A program made the position numbers and the translations under genes. Below the pieces are notes generated by a model. That model did no database searches, was not told the DNA's origin, and saw nothing but the letters and a program-made list of their open reading frames with translations. From Pararhizobium sp. A13 (GTDB lineage Bacteria; Pseudomonadota; Alphaproteobacteria; Rhizobiales; Rhizobiaceae), in assembly GCF_040126305.1 (NCBI RefSeq), contig NZ_CP149511.1, positions 434,001-498,000 of the forward strand: a DNA stretch of 64,000 nt, read 5' to 3'. Positions within the stretch are counted from its first letter, which is position 1. Each line of letters starts with the position of its first letter. This document shows, one piece after another, positions 31,235 through 39,064 of the stretch.

Positions 31235-32164
31235 TCAACCGCGGCGATAGTTGCTGGGCGAGAGCCCCGTTTCGCGGCGGAAGATCTGTGCGAAGTGGCT
31301 AGAGCTGGAATAGCCGACGGACATTCCGATCTCGATGACGGTGTTATCGGTTTCCTGCAGGAGCTGCTGTGCTTTTGCCACACGCTGGCGAATGAAATAT
31401 TGTGAGGGAGAATGACCCGTCGCCTTTTTAAAGAGCCGACTGAAATGGAATTCGCTCATGCCGACCGCATACGCCAGACGAGCAAGGTCGAACGGCTCTT
31501 GAAGATTAGTTTGCATGAAGGCGATCGCCCGGCGCAATTTGGAACCGGGCAGGGCACTTTGCGGACGCTGGTCAGGGTCGCGAGACGCGTAGTGACGGAC
31601 AAGATGTACCGCAAGCGCTTGCGCCAACCCCTGAATAAACAGCTGGCTGCCGTCGCTCTCCGCGGTCAATTCCCCATGGATCAGCTCGAGCAGGCGGCAA
31701 AGCTGCGCATCCTGCCCACCCGAGACATCCCGCAAACTGACGTTGGTGGCGACCTTTCCCAAGATGCCGTGCGCCACCCGTTCGAAAAGCGGAACCGAGA
31801 GATAGAGGTGCATGACCTGGAAAGGCTCGTCTCCCTCGGCTCGCCACCGCATCTCGTAAGGGGTTGCCGAACGCGTCAGGAAGAAGTCTCCCGCATTCAC
31901 CCTGTTCGCCACCCATTCGCCGTCGAGATCTCGCTCCTCCACAAACGCGTGCCCCGACATCACCCATACGAGCAATGGTTCGGCGACGGCAGGAACGATG
32001 AATGGCGGCTGGATGCGCAGACGTGAAAACACCTGAACGAATATATCCGTCCAGGCAGGACCGTCACCGCTGATCAGCGTTCTGCCACTGATATACTTTT
32101 CGAGCGCGGCGGGTGATGTTCGATCGGGGATCGAGGGAGTTTCGTCGTTATTATCTATTGCCAT
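31235..32164 (-). CDS. AraC family transcriptional regulator (cupin_6 type)
   Basis: 309 residues. The N-terminal cupin-like sensor contains VFSRLRIQPPFIVPA and MSGHAFVEER; the C-terminal AraC DNA-binding domain has DLARLAYAVGMSEFHFSRLF and IEIGMSVGYSSSSHFAQIFR. These AraC proteins commonly activate adjacent SDR or oxidoreductase genes; the SDR gene lies 157 bp downstream on the same strand. Confidence 0.86.
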   Translation of the reverse strand: MAIDNNDETPSIPDRTSPAALEKYISGRTLISGDGPAWTDIFVQVFSRLRIQPPFIVPAVAEPLLVWVMSGHAFVEERDLDGEWVANRVNAGDFFLTRSATPYEMRWRAEGDEPFQVMHLYLSVPLFERVAHGILGKVATNVSLRDVSGGQDAQLCRLLELIHGELTAESDGSQLFIQGLAQALAVHLVRHYASRDPDQRPQSALPGSKLRRAIAFMQTNLQEPFDLARLAYAVGMSEFHFSRLFKKATGHSPSQYFIRQRVAKAQQLLQETDNTVIEIGMSVGYSSSSHFAQIFRRETGLSPSNYRRG

Positions 32165-32409
32165 TGTCGTCCCGTCTTAAGCCATTGCGCGCGACCCGCA
32201 TATTCAAAACCTGTTGAGGCTGCCAGCAACGGGCATTCTATGCATTGTCGCGCGTGCAGGTCTATGATCGGTGCAGTGTCCCTATTCGGCTGGCTGGACA
32301 ATCGGCATCAGCTCTCCAAGGGCTCGGACAAGTCGAAAGCGTCGTCTCGCGCTCCGCATACCAGGCATGGGAGACCAGGCGTTATCTGGCAGCTCGCGAT
32401 AAAAGCCGG

Positions 32410-32844
32410 CTAAGGTTCATTCGTCGCAGCGGTGTCGACCACAACAAAGTCATGGGTGATTGTGGCCGTCTTTGCCAGCATCGCTGACGCCGAGCAGTAT
32501 TTTTCGACCGACAGCGAGATAGCACGCTCGACCTTGTGCACGGCCAGGCCACGCCCTTTGACGACGAAGTGCATATGAATGCGGATAAACACTTTCGGGT
32601 CCTGGTCCGCACGCTCTGCATCGATCTCGATGACGCAGTCCTCGACCGCCTCGCGGCCTTTTTCGAGGATGTGTACGACATCGAAGGCCGAACAGCCTCC
32701 AGTGCCGATCAATACCAGCTCCATGGGACTTGGCCCCGGTGTTCGCCCCTCCGGCCCGAATGCCGTCCCGAGTACGACTTTGTGGCCGCTCCCGGACTCG
32801 CCTATGAAGGTCCGATCCTCCACCCATTTGATGCGTGCTTTCAT
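32410..32844 (-). CDS. OsmC family peroxiredoxin-like protein
   Basis: 144 residues, OsmC/YhfA type. Conserved pieces: PSPMELVLIGTGGCSAFDV with the first catalytic cysteine, and SVEKYCSASAMLAKTATITH with the second. Such proteins reduce organic hydroperoxides using dithiol donors. It lies within a stress-related neighbourhood (katG, oxyR, SDR). The 245-bp gap to the AraC gene upstream holds nothing recognisable. Confidence 0.88.
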   Translation of the reverse strand: MKARIKWVEDRTFIGESGSGHKVVLGTAFGPEGRTPGPSPMELVLIGTGGCSAFDVVHILEKGREAVEDCVIEIDAERADQDPKVFIRIHMHFVVKGRGLAVHKVERAISLSVEKYCSASAMLAKTATITHDFVVVDTAATNEP

Positions 32845-33311
32845 GAGACTCGTCCCGTCCTGACAATGCAGTCATCATAGACCAGAGGACGTCAATGATC
32901 TCCAACAATTGGCAGATCAAGCGCGGCGACGACATTATTCGGCCGCCAGTAGCGGGGCAAGCAGCTCGGTCACGGTGTGCGTGAACGGCGCCGGGCCGCG
33001 CTCGCGATTGGGCGCGAACAGCCTCTCGACCGTCTGCGTGTATGTTGGCGACCACACCGGCCGACGTCGTCGACGAACGTCAATGGGCGGCCCATCGCAG
33101 CTTTTGCCTGCGGGGTGCAATCGCCAGACAGAGACCGATCTGCAGACGCTTCTCGATCAAGGCCGTCTTGATGCGCGTAAGGGCGAAACCGGCCAGTTCT
33201 CGCTCATGTCGATGTTGAACGCGTTGGCGAACGGCGGCGGCGAATGATCGGATCCGATTTTCCGGTTTTCAACCGGGGAGGCGGATGCGCCAGGCGATGG
33301 TCCGCGCCGGA
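32845..33311. other. Intergenic region, possible unidentified coding remnants
   Basis: 467 bp. Open frames of 60-112 codons on both strands have strong rhizobial codon bias but no domain I can name, and each is broken or very short. Probably decayed coding DNA at the edge of the accessory region; nothing firm can be called. Confidence 0.35.
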
Positions 33312-34504
33312 TCACCCTTGATGTATGAGCTCAACGGCTGCCGTTGCCAGGGGCATGGCCTCCACGCCCTCTCGCAGCGGATATCTTTCGCCGCCGGGAT
33401 AGATGACGATGCGTCTTGCCGGATCGAGGTCCTCGCAGGCGAGATAGAAGCCCTTTTCGACCTTTGGTGTCAGGCTGCGTTTGATTTCGATTGCCCAAGG
33501 ACGACCGCCCGGAGGTGTCAAAAGCAGATCGATCCCGACGCCCGCAGCCGTTCGATAGAAATTGGCGGTCGTGCCGGCCGGTGCGGCTGCGATCATCGTC
33601 TCGATGACAAAGCCTTCCCAGCTTGCGCCGGCAACCGGATGGCCGAGAACGTCTTCCAACGTCCCAAGACCGAGTAGCGTGTGGGTCAGGCCGCTGTCTC
33701 GAACATAAATGCGCGGTGATTTGACCAGGCGCTTACCGACATTCGAGTGCCATGGCTCCAGCCTGCGCACCAGGAGCAGATCGACCAGGAGATCGAGGTA
33801 GGAAGCGATCGTCTTGCCGTCTACGCCCAGGGCGCGCGCGAAATCTGCGGCGTTCAAAAGTCCCGACTGGTGGTGGGCCAACATCGCCCAGAAATGTCGC
33901 AATGTTTCGGCGGGAATGCGGGGGCCGAGAAGGGGATATCCCTTTCCACATAGGTGCGGATGAAATCCTGCCGCCATCTCTGGCTGGCGCGATCACTGGG
34001 TGCTAGGAAACTGTCCGGGAACCCGCCGCGCACCCAAAGCCTGTTCAAGTCGCCGGCTGGCAGTTCCAGGCCGTCGATCGGATGCATTTCCAAATAGGCG
34101 ATGCGGCCGGCCAGTGTCTCTCCGGATTGTTTCGGCAATTCGATCGAGGCCGAACCGAGCAGGAGGAAGCGTCCCGTTCTCTTGCCGCTGCGCCGGCCGC
34201 GGTCGATCAGACCGCGCAAATTCTGGGAAAGGTTCGGAAGCCGATGAACCTCGTCGAGAATGACCAGTTTGTCGGCATGCTCGGCCAGATAGAGCTCCGG
34301 CTCGGCGAGTTTCGCCCGGTCGGCATCGGATTCGAGATCGAGATAGACGGATGGCCGACCGTCGCCGATGGCAAGCGCAAGCGTCGTCTTGCCTACTTGG
34401 CGTGGCCCGATAAGGGCGACGGCGGGGCTGCTGTCGATGAGTTCATTCAGCTCAGCGGTGATGCGGCGTTCGATCTTCCTTGCATTTATGGAGTTTAATT
34501 CCAT
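33312..34504 (-). pseudogene. AAA ATPase with DUF4143 domain, single-base frameshift
   Basis: The N-terminal part from the ATG at 34504 has Walker A GPRQVGKTT at 33-41, Walker B LVILDEVHRLPN, and AGRIAYLEMHPIDGLELP. It ends its frame near FIRTYVERDIP. The neighbouring frame then continues LLGPRIPAETLRHFWAMLAH through the DUF4143 nuclease-like C-terminus to the stop at 33312. One extra base in the G/C run at 33932-33935 would restore a protein of about 397 residues, the normal family length. It is either a recent frameshift or a sequencing error. These ATPases are orphan and often mobile. Confidence 0.85.
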
Positions 34505-34699
34505 TTTTGCAGGGTAAAATCCCTTTTCGCAGCGTCTTCGTTTCCCTTCAGGCACGCGGCGATCGAGCACCGCAATGCGCGGTATTCGATGAACCAGAAG
34601 AGCTCCTTCGTAGGAAATTCGGCGCCGACTATGCCCGCCGAGATCCATCGTGTCCCTGCCAAAGAGCTTGTCGCTGGTGGGTGTCGCTAGTGTGGCGCC

Positions 34700-34861
34700 T
34701 CAATGGGTGATGGCCATCACGAGCCAGTCGTCTTCGCTGAGCGGGGCCAACATGGCGCGCGCATCGTCCAGCGCATTGCTTTCGTTGAGCAGGGTCCACG
34801 CTGCCTCAGCCGCATCGTTGGCTTCTGGGCGCGGGCGCTGGGCGAGGCGGTCAAGGTACAT
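34700..34861 (-). CDS. Short open frame, possible gene remnant
   Basis: 53 codons starting MYLDRLAQRPRPEANDAAEA and ending EDDWLVMAITH. The amphipathic, alanine-rich pattern looks like coding sequence, but the ribosome binding site is weak and I do not recognise the family. It may be the tail of a decayed gene. The remainder of the 504-bp gap (34505-35008) holds only the terminator near 34950. Confidence 0.3.
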   Translation of the reverse strand: MYLDRLAQRPRPEANDAAEAAWTLLNESNALDDARAMLAPLSEDDWLVMAITH

Positions 34862-34937
34862 GCTCGGTGTTCGCGCCGTCCGCCCGAGGGGCCAGCCGCC
34901 GGTGTGCTGGAACCCTCCTTGCTCCAGCCGACAGGTA

Positions 34938-34965
34938 GAAGCCGCCGGCCATGAAGACCGGCGGC
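34938..34965 (-). terminator. Terminator of the first exported-protein gene
   Basis: GCCGCCGG (34941-34948) and CCGGCGGC (34958-34965) form an 8-bp stem with a 9-base loop, followed on the minus strand by TTCTAC. It is 44 nt past the stop of the gene at 35009-35521. A near-identical GCCGCC stem follows the paralogous gene. Confidence 0.7.
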
Positions 34966-35008
34966 GAAGCTATACTGTCCGTGAACTTTAGGTTCTTTTT
35001 ATGGATCG

Positions 35009-35521
35009 TTAAGGGACGCAACGACCTCCGGGCTTGTTCCCATTGACAACGGTAACGTGGGAGCCGCGTGTAGTTGCAAGACTCTTGAGGCCGACCGCAG
35101 CCACGGTGCTGGCTACATCGCTGCCTGAGGTTGTGATCGCGCTCCTTGGAATGATCCAGTGCGAATCGGTGTCGAAGACGATCTCCCAGGGAAAGGGGTT
35201 TCGCGGAAGGGGGGTGACGATGGGGATAGCCGCCTTCCCGACCGGGAAACGTTTGCCGGGCGGTTGGCCGAGATCGATCTTGACGAAGCATTGGCTACTC
35301 GGCATGCCGGCCCGCGCAGCGGCGTCATCTGGAAAATAGTAGAACGACAGAGAGCTCCCTTTCACCGGAAAATTCTCCGCGGTCCACATTACACGAGTCT
35401 TGTCATCCGCCCTGACTTTACGGTAGACGGAATAAGCGTGCGACGAGGTTGCTAGGCCGAGCGCTGCAAGGACGGCAAGCGTGACCGCAATGGTGCGACT
35501 GCGTCGTTTGATGATATCCAT
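35009..35521 (-). CDS. Exported protein of unknown function, paralogue A
   Basis: 170 residues. An N-terminal signal peptide after a basic MDIIKRRSRT (hydrophobic IAVTLAVLAALGLATS, cut after SHA) and a mature part of about 140 residues. Its layout matches the gene at 35748-36266: both have KRRS near the start, Y-VY after the cleavage site, FYYFPDDAAARAGMPSSQCF or its counterpart, PWEIVFD, and an ending VTVVNG. One cysteine in each CF/CL position and one near the C-terminus could form a disulfide. No known domain recognised. Start chosen from AAAGGAAACC upstream. Confidence 0.8.
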   Translation of the reverse strand: MDIIKRRSRTIAVTLAVLAALGLATSSHAYSVYRKVRADDKTRVMWTAENFPVKGSSLSFYYFPDDAAARAGMPSSQCFVKIDLGQPPGKRFPVGKAAIPIVTPLPRNPFPWEIVFDTDSHWIIPRSAITTSGSDVASTVAAVGLKSLATTRGSHVTVVNGNKPGGRCVP

Positions 35522-35523
35522 TA

Positions 35524-35581
35524 TGGTTTCCTTTCATTGTAGGGACTGACTCTCCTCCGCGCCACGCGGGGAGCGCTGACC
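35524..35581 (-). promoter_or_regulatory. Conserved leader element, copy C
   Basis: Upstream of paralogue A. On the minus strand it reads GGTCAGCGCTCC followed by a CGCG-centred hairpin (CTCCTCCGCG / CGCGGGGAG on the plus strand, 35552-35573) and ends GAAAGGAAACC before the start. The same order of parts stands in front of the genes starting at 36266 and 37165, so this is the most diverged of three copies. Confidence 0.6.
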
Positions 35582-35703
35582 TGGGGCGCTCAACGAGCTG
35601 GACGCTCGCGTCAGGTCAAGGCTGGATCGCTCTACCGGCCCGTGCGTCGTCTGGGCAGGCACTGAGCGCGCGCAATTGCCATGTGGCATACCGTTCACGA
35701 AAA

Positions 35704-35728
35704 GCCGCCGCACCATGTGGCCGGCGGC
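35704..35728 (-). terminator. Terminator of the second exported-protein gene
   Basis: GCCGCCG (35704-35710) and CGGCGGC (35722-35728) pair around CACCATGTGGC; on the minus strand the stem is followed by TTTTC. It lies about 20 nt past the stop of the gene at 35748. Confidence 0.75.
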
Positions 35729-35747
35729 GAAGCCATTCCTTGGCGGT

Positions 35748-36266
35748 CTATGGGGTACAATCCCCCCTGCTCCCATTGACAACAGTAACTTTCCTGTTTG
35801 CGAGATTGCTGAAAAAGGCTGCTGCCACCCTGCTGGCCGCGGTATTGGTCGGAGGCTGCAGACTTGAGATCCGGTCCCTTGCAATGCTCCAATGACCTGC
35901 CGGATTGTTGTCGAAGACGATCGTCCAAGGAAGGGCCCGCGCCGCATCTACGGTCTGCGGGGCGACCCCAATCGCTACCTCACTGTTGACGGCGACGTGA
36001 GCGGGGAGAGCGCCGAGATCAACCTTGAGAAGACACGACCAAGTAGGCATGCCGGCCCTAGCGAGGTCGTCAGTTGCATAATGGGAGAATGATAGGTTCG
36101 AGGGTGTCCCGCTGACCCCAAAACTAACGTGGGTCCAATCCACACTGCCAGTCGTGCCAACGGTCCTGAGGCCGTGGTAGACATCATAAGCGTAGGTGGG
36201 GTTGGCTGCGCCGAGCGCAGCAAGCGTAACCGCAATGATATGGCTGCGTCGTTTGGTAATTTGCAT
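35748..36266 (-). CDS. Exported protein of unknown function, paralogue B
   Basis: 172 residues. Signal peptide MQITKRRSHIIAVTLAALGA, cut near TYA, then a mature part paralogous to the protein at 35009-35521: YDVYHGLR against YSVYRKVR, LARAGMPTWSCLLKVDLG against a matching AGMPSSQCFVKIDLG, PWTIVFD against PWEIVFD, and VTVVNGSRGDCTP against VTVVNGNKPGGRC. The ATG at 36266 is preceded by AAAAGGAAGCCGTT. The in-frame open region upstream is the duplicated leader, not coding. Function unknown; probably periplasmic or secreted. Confidence 0.82.
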   Translation of the reverse strand: MQITKRRSHIIAVTLAALGAANPTYAYDVYHGLRTVGTTGSVDWTHVSFGVSGTPSNLSFSHYATDDLARAGMPTWSCLLKVDLGALPAHVAVNSEVAIGVAPQTVDAARALPWTIVFDNNPAGHWSIARDRISSLQPPTNTAASRVAAAFFSNLANRKVTVVNGSRGDCTP

Positions 36267-36420
36267 AACGGCTTCCTTTTCGCTGTAGGGGGCAAACGTT
36301 CCCCGCGGCATGCGAGGAGCGCTGACCGGCAACACATGTCGCCGGACCTGGTAGGCGGCGGGCGAAATCGCGCCGTCCGCCGTGTCTGTGGGAGGTTCAA
36401 GGAGGCAGGCCGCCTCCGGC
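36267..36420 (-). repeat. Conserved leader repeat, copy A
   Basis: About 155 bp directly upstream of the paralogue B start. It is nearly identical (roughly nine bases in ten by eye) to 37166-37320 upstream of the cysteine protease gene. Shared blocks include TTCCCCGCGGCATGCGAGGA, CATGTCGCCGGACCTGGTAG, CGAAATCGCGCCGTCCGCCG and TGTCTGTGGG (plus strand). The start-proximal part can form a GC-rich hairpin. Likely holds promoter and 5' untranslated leader. Confidence 0.75.
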
Positions 36421-36564
36421 ATTCAGGTTAAGGCTGGGTCGGCTCCGCCCGCCCGCCGGACCCTTCCTGCGGTCGAGCCCTGGAGTGAGCTAGCAAGCCC
36501 GTCAAATGAGCATCGTGGAATGGCTGAGTGATACCGCTCGTGCTGCAAGCAGCTTAGGGGCGTC

Positions 36565-36589
36565 CTACGGCAAACAGAGTTTGCCGTAG
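36565..36589 (-). terminator. Perfect 11-bp hairpin after the protease gene
   Basis: CTACGGCAAAC (36565-36575), three-base loop AGA, GTTTGCCGTAG (36579-36589). It lies 37 nt beyond the stop of the leftward protease gene. It lacks a strong U-tract but is the only structure in the 359-bp gap apart from the leader repeat; the terminator role is inferred. Confidence 0.6.
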
Positions 36590-36625
36590 TGAATTATAAA
36601 CCGACCGACCGGATTTTCGAGATTC

Positions 36626-37165
36626 TCAGCCTGTGAAGGAGATCGCGACATGCCCTACCGTATTTAGGAGCACTGCTAACGAAATCTCGGTGGCAAGCCC
36701 ACCCTGGCCCGCCGGCCAAGGATCGCGAACCAGCAAAGTAGTTCCGTCCACGTTACACCCGTACACGACATAGTAGTGGATGGACGTACCAACGACGAAG
36801 ATTCGATTGTTCTCGATCTCCGCTAGCACCGTCGCGGCGCTGAGTTGCATGAACTGGCCGCCCGTCGATGCGTTATCGAACGCGTTATATTCGCTTCGCA
36901 CCAGCTGTACCACTGCGCTCTCCATATTGGCGCCCCCATTTTCCTGCCGCGGGGGGGTGGCCGACGCGTCGAGGGCTTGCGCCGTTTCCCACTGCTCCTG
37001 AACCGCGGGGTCGAGTTCTGCAAGCGACAACAGGTTCCGGCGGGCAATAGCATACTGCGACATTGCCGGGAGATTGCGGTAGCTTCTGACCATGACCTCA
37101 GCAGCGGCGAAGCACCACGCGCCAGTTGCCTGGGCAACCAGTGCGGGAGGATTTTTGACTTCCAT
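36626..37165 (-). CDS. Papain-like cysteine protease
   Basis: 179 residues without a signal peptide. The N-terminal ATGAWCFAAAEVMVRSYRNL places the catalytic Cys at 18 after Trp17, with Q12 as possible oxyanion residue; SIHYYVVYGCNVDG supplies H130, and VRDPWP supplies D148. This is the C39-like/AvrRpt2-like papain fold, at about the minimal domain length. The start at 37165 is preceded by AAAGGAAATCGTT. It has the same leader as the exported paralogue B although the proteins are unrelated. A host- or competitor-directed effector or a processing enzyme are both possible. Confidence 0.75.
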   Translation of the reverse strand: MEVKNPPALVAQATGAWCFAAAEVMVRSYRNLPAMSQYAIARRNLLSLAELDPAVQEQWETAQALDASATPPRQENGGANMESAVVQLVRSEYNAFDNASTGGQFMQLSAATVLAEIENNRIFVVGTSIHYYVVYGCNVDGTTLLVRDPWPAGQGGLATEISLAVLLNTVGHVAISFTG

Positions 37166-37320
37166 AACGATTTCCTTTCACGTTGGGAGGCGAACGTTCC
37201 CCGCGGCATGCGAGGAGTGCTAACCGGCAACGCATGTCGCCGGACCTGGTAGGCGGTGGGCGAAATCGCGCCGTCCGCCGTGTCTGTGGGGTGTTCAAAG
37301 AGGCAGGCCGCCCCAGGCGT
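37166..37320 (-). repeat. Conserved leader repeat, copy B
   Basis: Upstream of the cysteine protease start. It aligns from the start codon outward with 36267-36420, with a few substitutions and one-base gaps near the ribosome binding site. Similarity fades by about 37330. The repeat stops at the coding boundary, so the unit that was duplicated is regulatory. Confidence 0.75.
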
Positions 37321-37418
37321 TCAGGCTAAGCAGCCCATGTGTCGTCCAGGCGCGGCCACCAAGCCATTGCGTACGGGTCGCCGACACTTATGTTCCATCG
37401 TGGCGATCCTGGCAGAAG

Positions 37419-37445
37419 CGACGGCGGCTGAACCAGCCGCCGTCG
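37419..37445 (-). terminator. Terminator of RhiA-like gene 1
   Basis: Perfect 12-bp stem CGACGGCGGCTG (37419-37430) / CAGCCGCCGTCG (37434-37445) with a three-base loop, 8 nt past the gene stop on the minus strand and followed by CTTCTGCC. Strong stem, weak U-tract. Confidence 0.75.
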
Positions 37446-37452
37446 GTGGAGA

Positions 37453-38067
37453 TCAGGAGGAGGAGACGGTGATCAGGTTGTCGATAGCAAGAGTTGCCGT
37501 TCGCGACGTGAGGGCCCCTCCATAGGTCACCTCGACGGCCTCGGTCACATCCTGGATGTCCATCACGTCGCCCGTCTCGTAGTTGCCGAACACCACCCAG
37601 TAATTGGGATGCGGGGTGAACACCGCCGTCATGTTCGGCGCCGCCTGAACAGCGAACGTACCGGAGCCCGACATGCCGATGCCCACGGAGGTTTTGTTGG
37701 GCGTGACGTTGGACAATTGCTGGATGGTCAGCGAGCCCAGCGCACCGTTGCCGTTCGACGCGCCAAAGGTGGTCGCACCGTACGTGTCCTTGGTGAGTTG
37801 AATGAGGTTCTGGCGATCCGGATCGGCCGCCACCGCCTGCGAGGCCGCAAAGTTGATGCCCGGCTGGAGCAACCCGGTTTCCGACCAGACGAAACTGTAG
37901 TCGAGGCCCCAGGTAAACGTCACTTGGCTTCCCGGCGCCGTGGGGCGGGTGAACCAGGCCAACGAAAAGACATTGCCGGGAATCGTGGTCGGCGGAGCCT
38001 TCTGGAAAACCGCGAAGCTGCCGGAAAGCTGAGAGTTGTTCACGCATTTCAGGGAATATTTGGTCAT
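37453..38067 (-). CDS. RhiA-like (rhizosphere-induced) protein 1
   Basis: 204 residues, no signal peptide. Starts MTKYSLKCVNNSQLSGSFAV and contains NVFSLAWFTRP, FTWGLDYSFVWSETG, GIGMSGSGTFAVQAAPN and HPNYWVVFGNYETGDVMDI. This pattern (NNS near the start, FVFQ-like strand, SLAWF, YSFVW-ETG) is what I remember of Rhizobium leguminosarum RhiA, an abundant rhizosphere-expressed protein of unknown function under quorum control. The start at 38067 follows AGAAGGTAGAACCA. Family call is from memory, moderate confidence. Confidence 0.65.
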   Translation of the reverse strand: MTKYSLKCVNNSQLSGSFAVFQKAPPTTIPGNVFSLAWFTRPTAPGSQVTFTWGLDYSFVWSETGLLQPGINFAASQAVAADPDRQNLIQLTKDTYGATTFGASNGNGALGSLTIQQLSNVTPNKTSVGIGMSGSGTFAVQAAPNMTAVFTPHPNYWVVFGNYETGDVMDIQDVTEAVEVTYGGALTSRTATLAIDNLITVSSS

Positions 38068-38111
38068 TGGTTCTACCTTCTGTTTCAGGATTTTGCCCAG
38101 CACTGAGGGGG

Positions 38112-38144
38112 CCGGCACCGCCTCCGGGGCTGAGACGGTGCCGG
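38112..38144 (-). promoter_or_regulatory. Leader hairpin upstream of RhiA-like gene 1
   Basis: Perfect 9-bp stem CCGGCACCG (38112-38120) / CGGTGCCGG (38136-38144), about 45-75 nt before the start of RhiA-like gene 1. A second inverted repeat CCCTCGCC/GGCGAGGG lies at 38150-38186. These may be a leader structure or terminators between the two RhiA-like genes. Confidence 0.5.
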
Positions 38145-38191
38145 TTTGTCCCTCGCCTGCTCTGGGAGGAATAAGAGCGGCGAGGGGGGAT

Positions 38192-38219
38192 GCCCGGCTT
38201 GGGAAGGCGGATGCCGGGC
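38192..38219 (-). terminator. Terminator of RhiA-like gene 2
   Basis: GCCCGGC (38192-38198) / GCCGGGC (38213-38219), 16 nt past the gene stop on the minus strand, followed by a C-rich run rather than U. Moderate support. Confidence 0.5.
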
Positions 38220-38234
38220 AAGCTGATTGAGCGG

Positions 38235-38921
38235 TCAGACGCCTCCGACGATCTGGTTCCCCAGACCGACCTCGATCTGTGCGACAGCCGTGGGACTGGC
38301 GTTCGTCGCGGTATGCTGTTCGAAGGCAATGGTCGCTGCGTTGCTCACGTCCGATTGATCGGGTTTGGGCAATTGAAAAGCGGTGCCGAAGATCACTGTT
38401 ACGGTCGGCGACAGGTCGGGCTCGAGGGTTAACGACGACAGACCGGCCGGGATCGGGACGAGGATCGGGGCAGGCCCGACCACCAGGCCGATTTGACCAC
38501 CCGCTGGAACACCGGCAGTGAATGTCACCTTGATGGCATTGGCCGGACCGCCGGCGGCCGGAGTAACAGTAAACGCACCGTCGATCCAAGCCACGGCAAC
38601 CGTATCCCCCAGCGCCACCGGCGTCCTTTCGGCAGTGTCAGGGTTTGTGCCGTCAATGAGCGTAAACAAGGCCAGCGCGCCGCTTCCCCCGTTCCACGTC
38701 AACGTTATTTTGTCCCCGTCTTCTGTCGGATCTGAAACCAGCGCGGTGAGGGTCTGCGATATTGGCGAAGGGTTTTTCAATGCCGGCGGAAAGACATTGA
38801 AATACTGAGCTCCCTTCACGGTCGAGTTGTTCGTGGCGGTCAGCTTGAAAGGGACCGAGGCTGCCGCGGGCGTGCTGGTTCTCAAGGGATCGGAACTTGT
38901 CTTTGTCTTCTTCGTCGACAT
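38235..38921 (-). CDS. RhiA-like (rhizosphere-induced) protein 2, diverged
   Basis: 228 residues. A 27-residue Ser/Thr/Lys-rich head (STKKTKTSSDPLRTSTPAAA) precedes a body that aligns loosely with RhiA-like protein 1: PFKLTATNNSTVKGAQYFNV, then ITLTWNGGSGALALFTLI, and late TVTVIFGTAFQLPKPD. The rest is low in charged residues and rich in Ala, Pro, Thr and Val, suggesting an all-beta protein. Start at 38921 follows GAAAGGAAACGTGCTG. No enzyme motif seen. Confidence 0.6.
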   Translation of the reverse strand: MSTKKTKTSSDPLRTSTPAAASVPFKLTATNNSTVKGAQYFNVFPPALKNPSPISQTLTALVSDPTEDGDKITLTWNGGSGALALFTLIDGTNPDTAERTPVALGDTVAVAWIDGAFTVTPAAGGPANAIKVTFTAGVPAGGQIGLVVGPAPILVPIPAGLSSLTLEPDLSPTVTVIFGTAFQLPKPDQSDVSNAATIAFEQHTATNASPTAVAQIEVGLGNQIVGGV

Positions 38922-39010
38922 CAGCACGTTTCCTTTCGGTGGGCTGGGCTCTGGTGTGTTTTTCTCGCTTTATTTGTATTGATGGTATCTGCGCTTCTCT
39001 CGGTTGTCTC

Positions 39011-39045
39011 TGGACGAGCATCCCGAAAACTTGGACGACCGTCCC
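39011..39045 (-). promoter_or_regulatory. Direct repeat, candidate AraC binding site
   Basis: TGGACGAGCATCCC (39011-39024) and TGGACGACCGTCCC (39032-39045) match at 12 of 14 positions with 21-bp spacing, two helical turns, as expected for an AraC-type dimer. The pair lies about 90-125 bp upstream of RhiA-like gene 2, just past the end of the AraC gene. Confidence 0.55.
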
Positions 39046-39064
39046 AAGGACCGCGAGCGCAACC

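Noticed and set aside
34850..39000. CRISPR array or IS element to explain the repeated segments
   Set aside because: There are two or three copies in different contexts, no short regular spacers, no transposase and no terminal inverted repeats.
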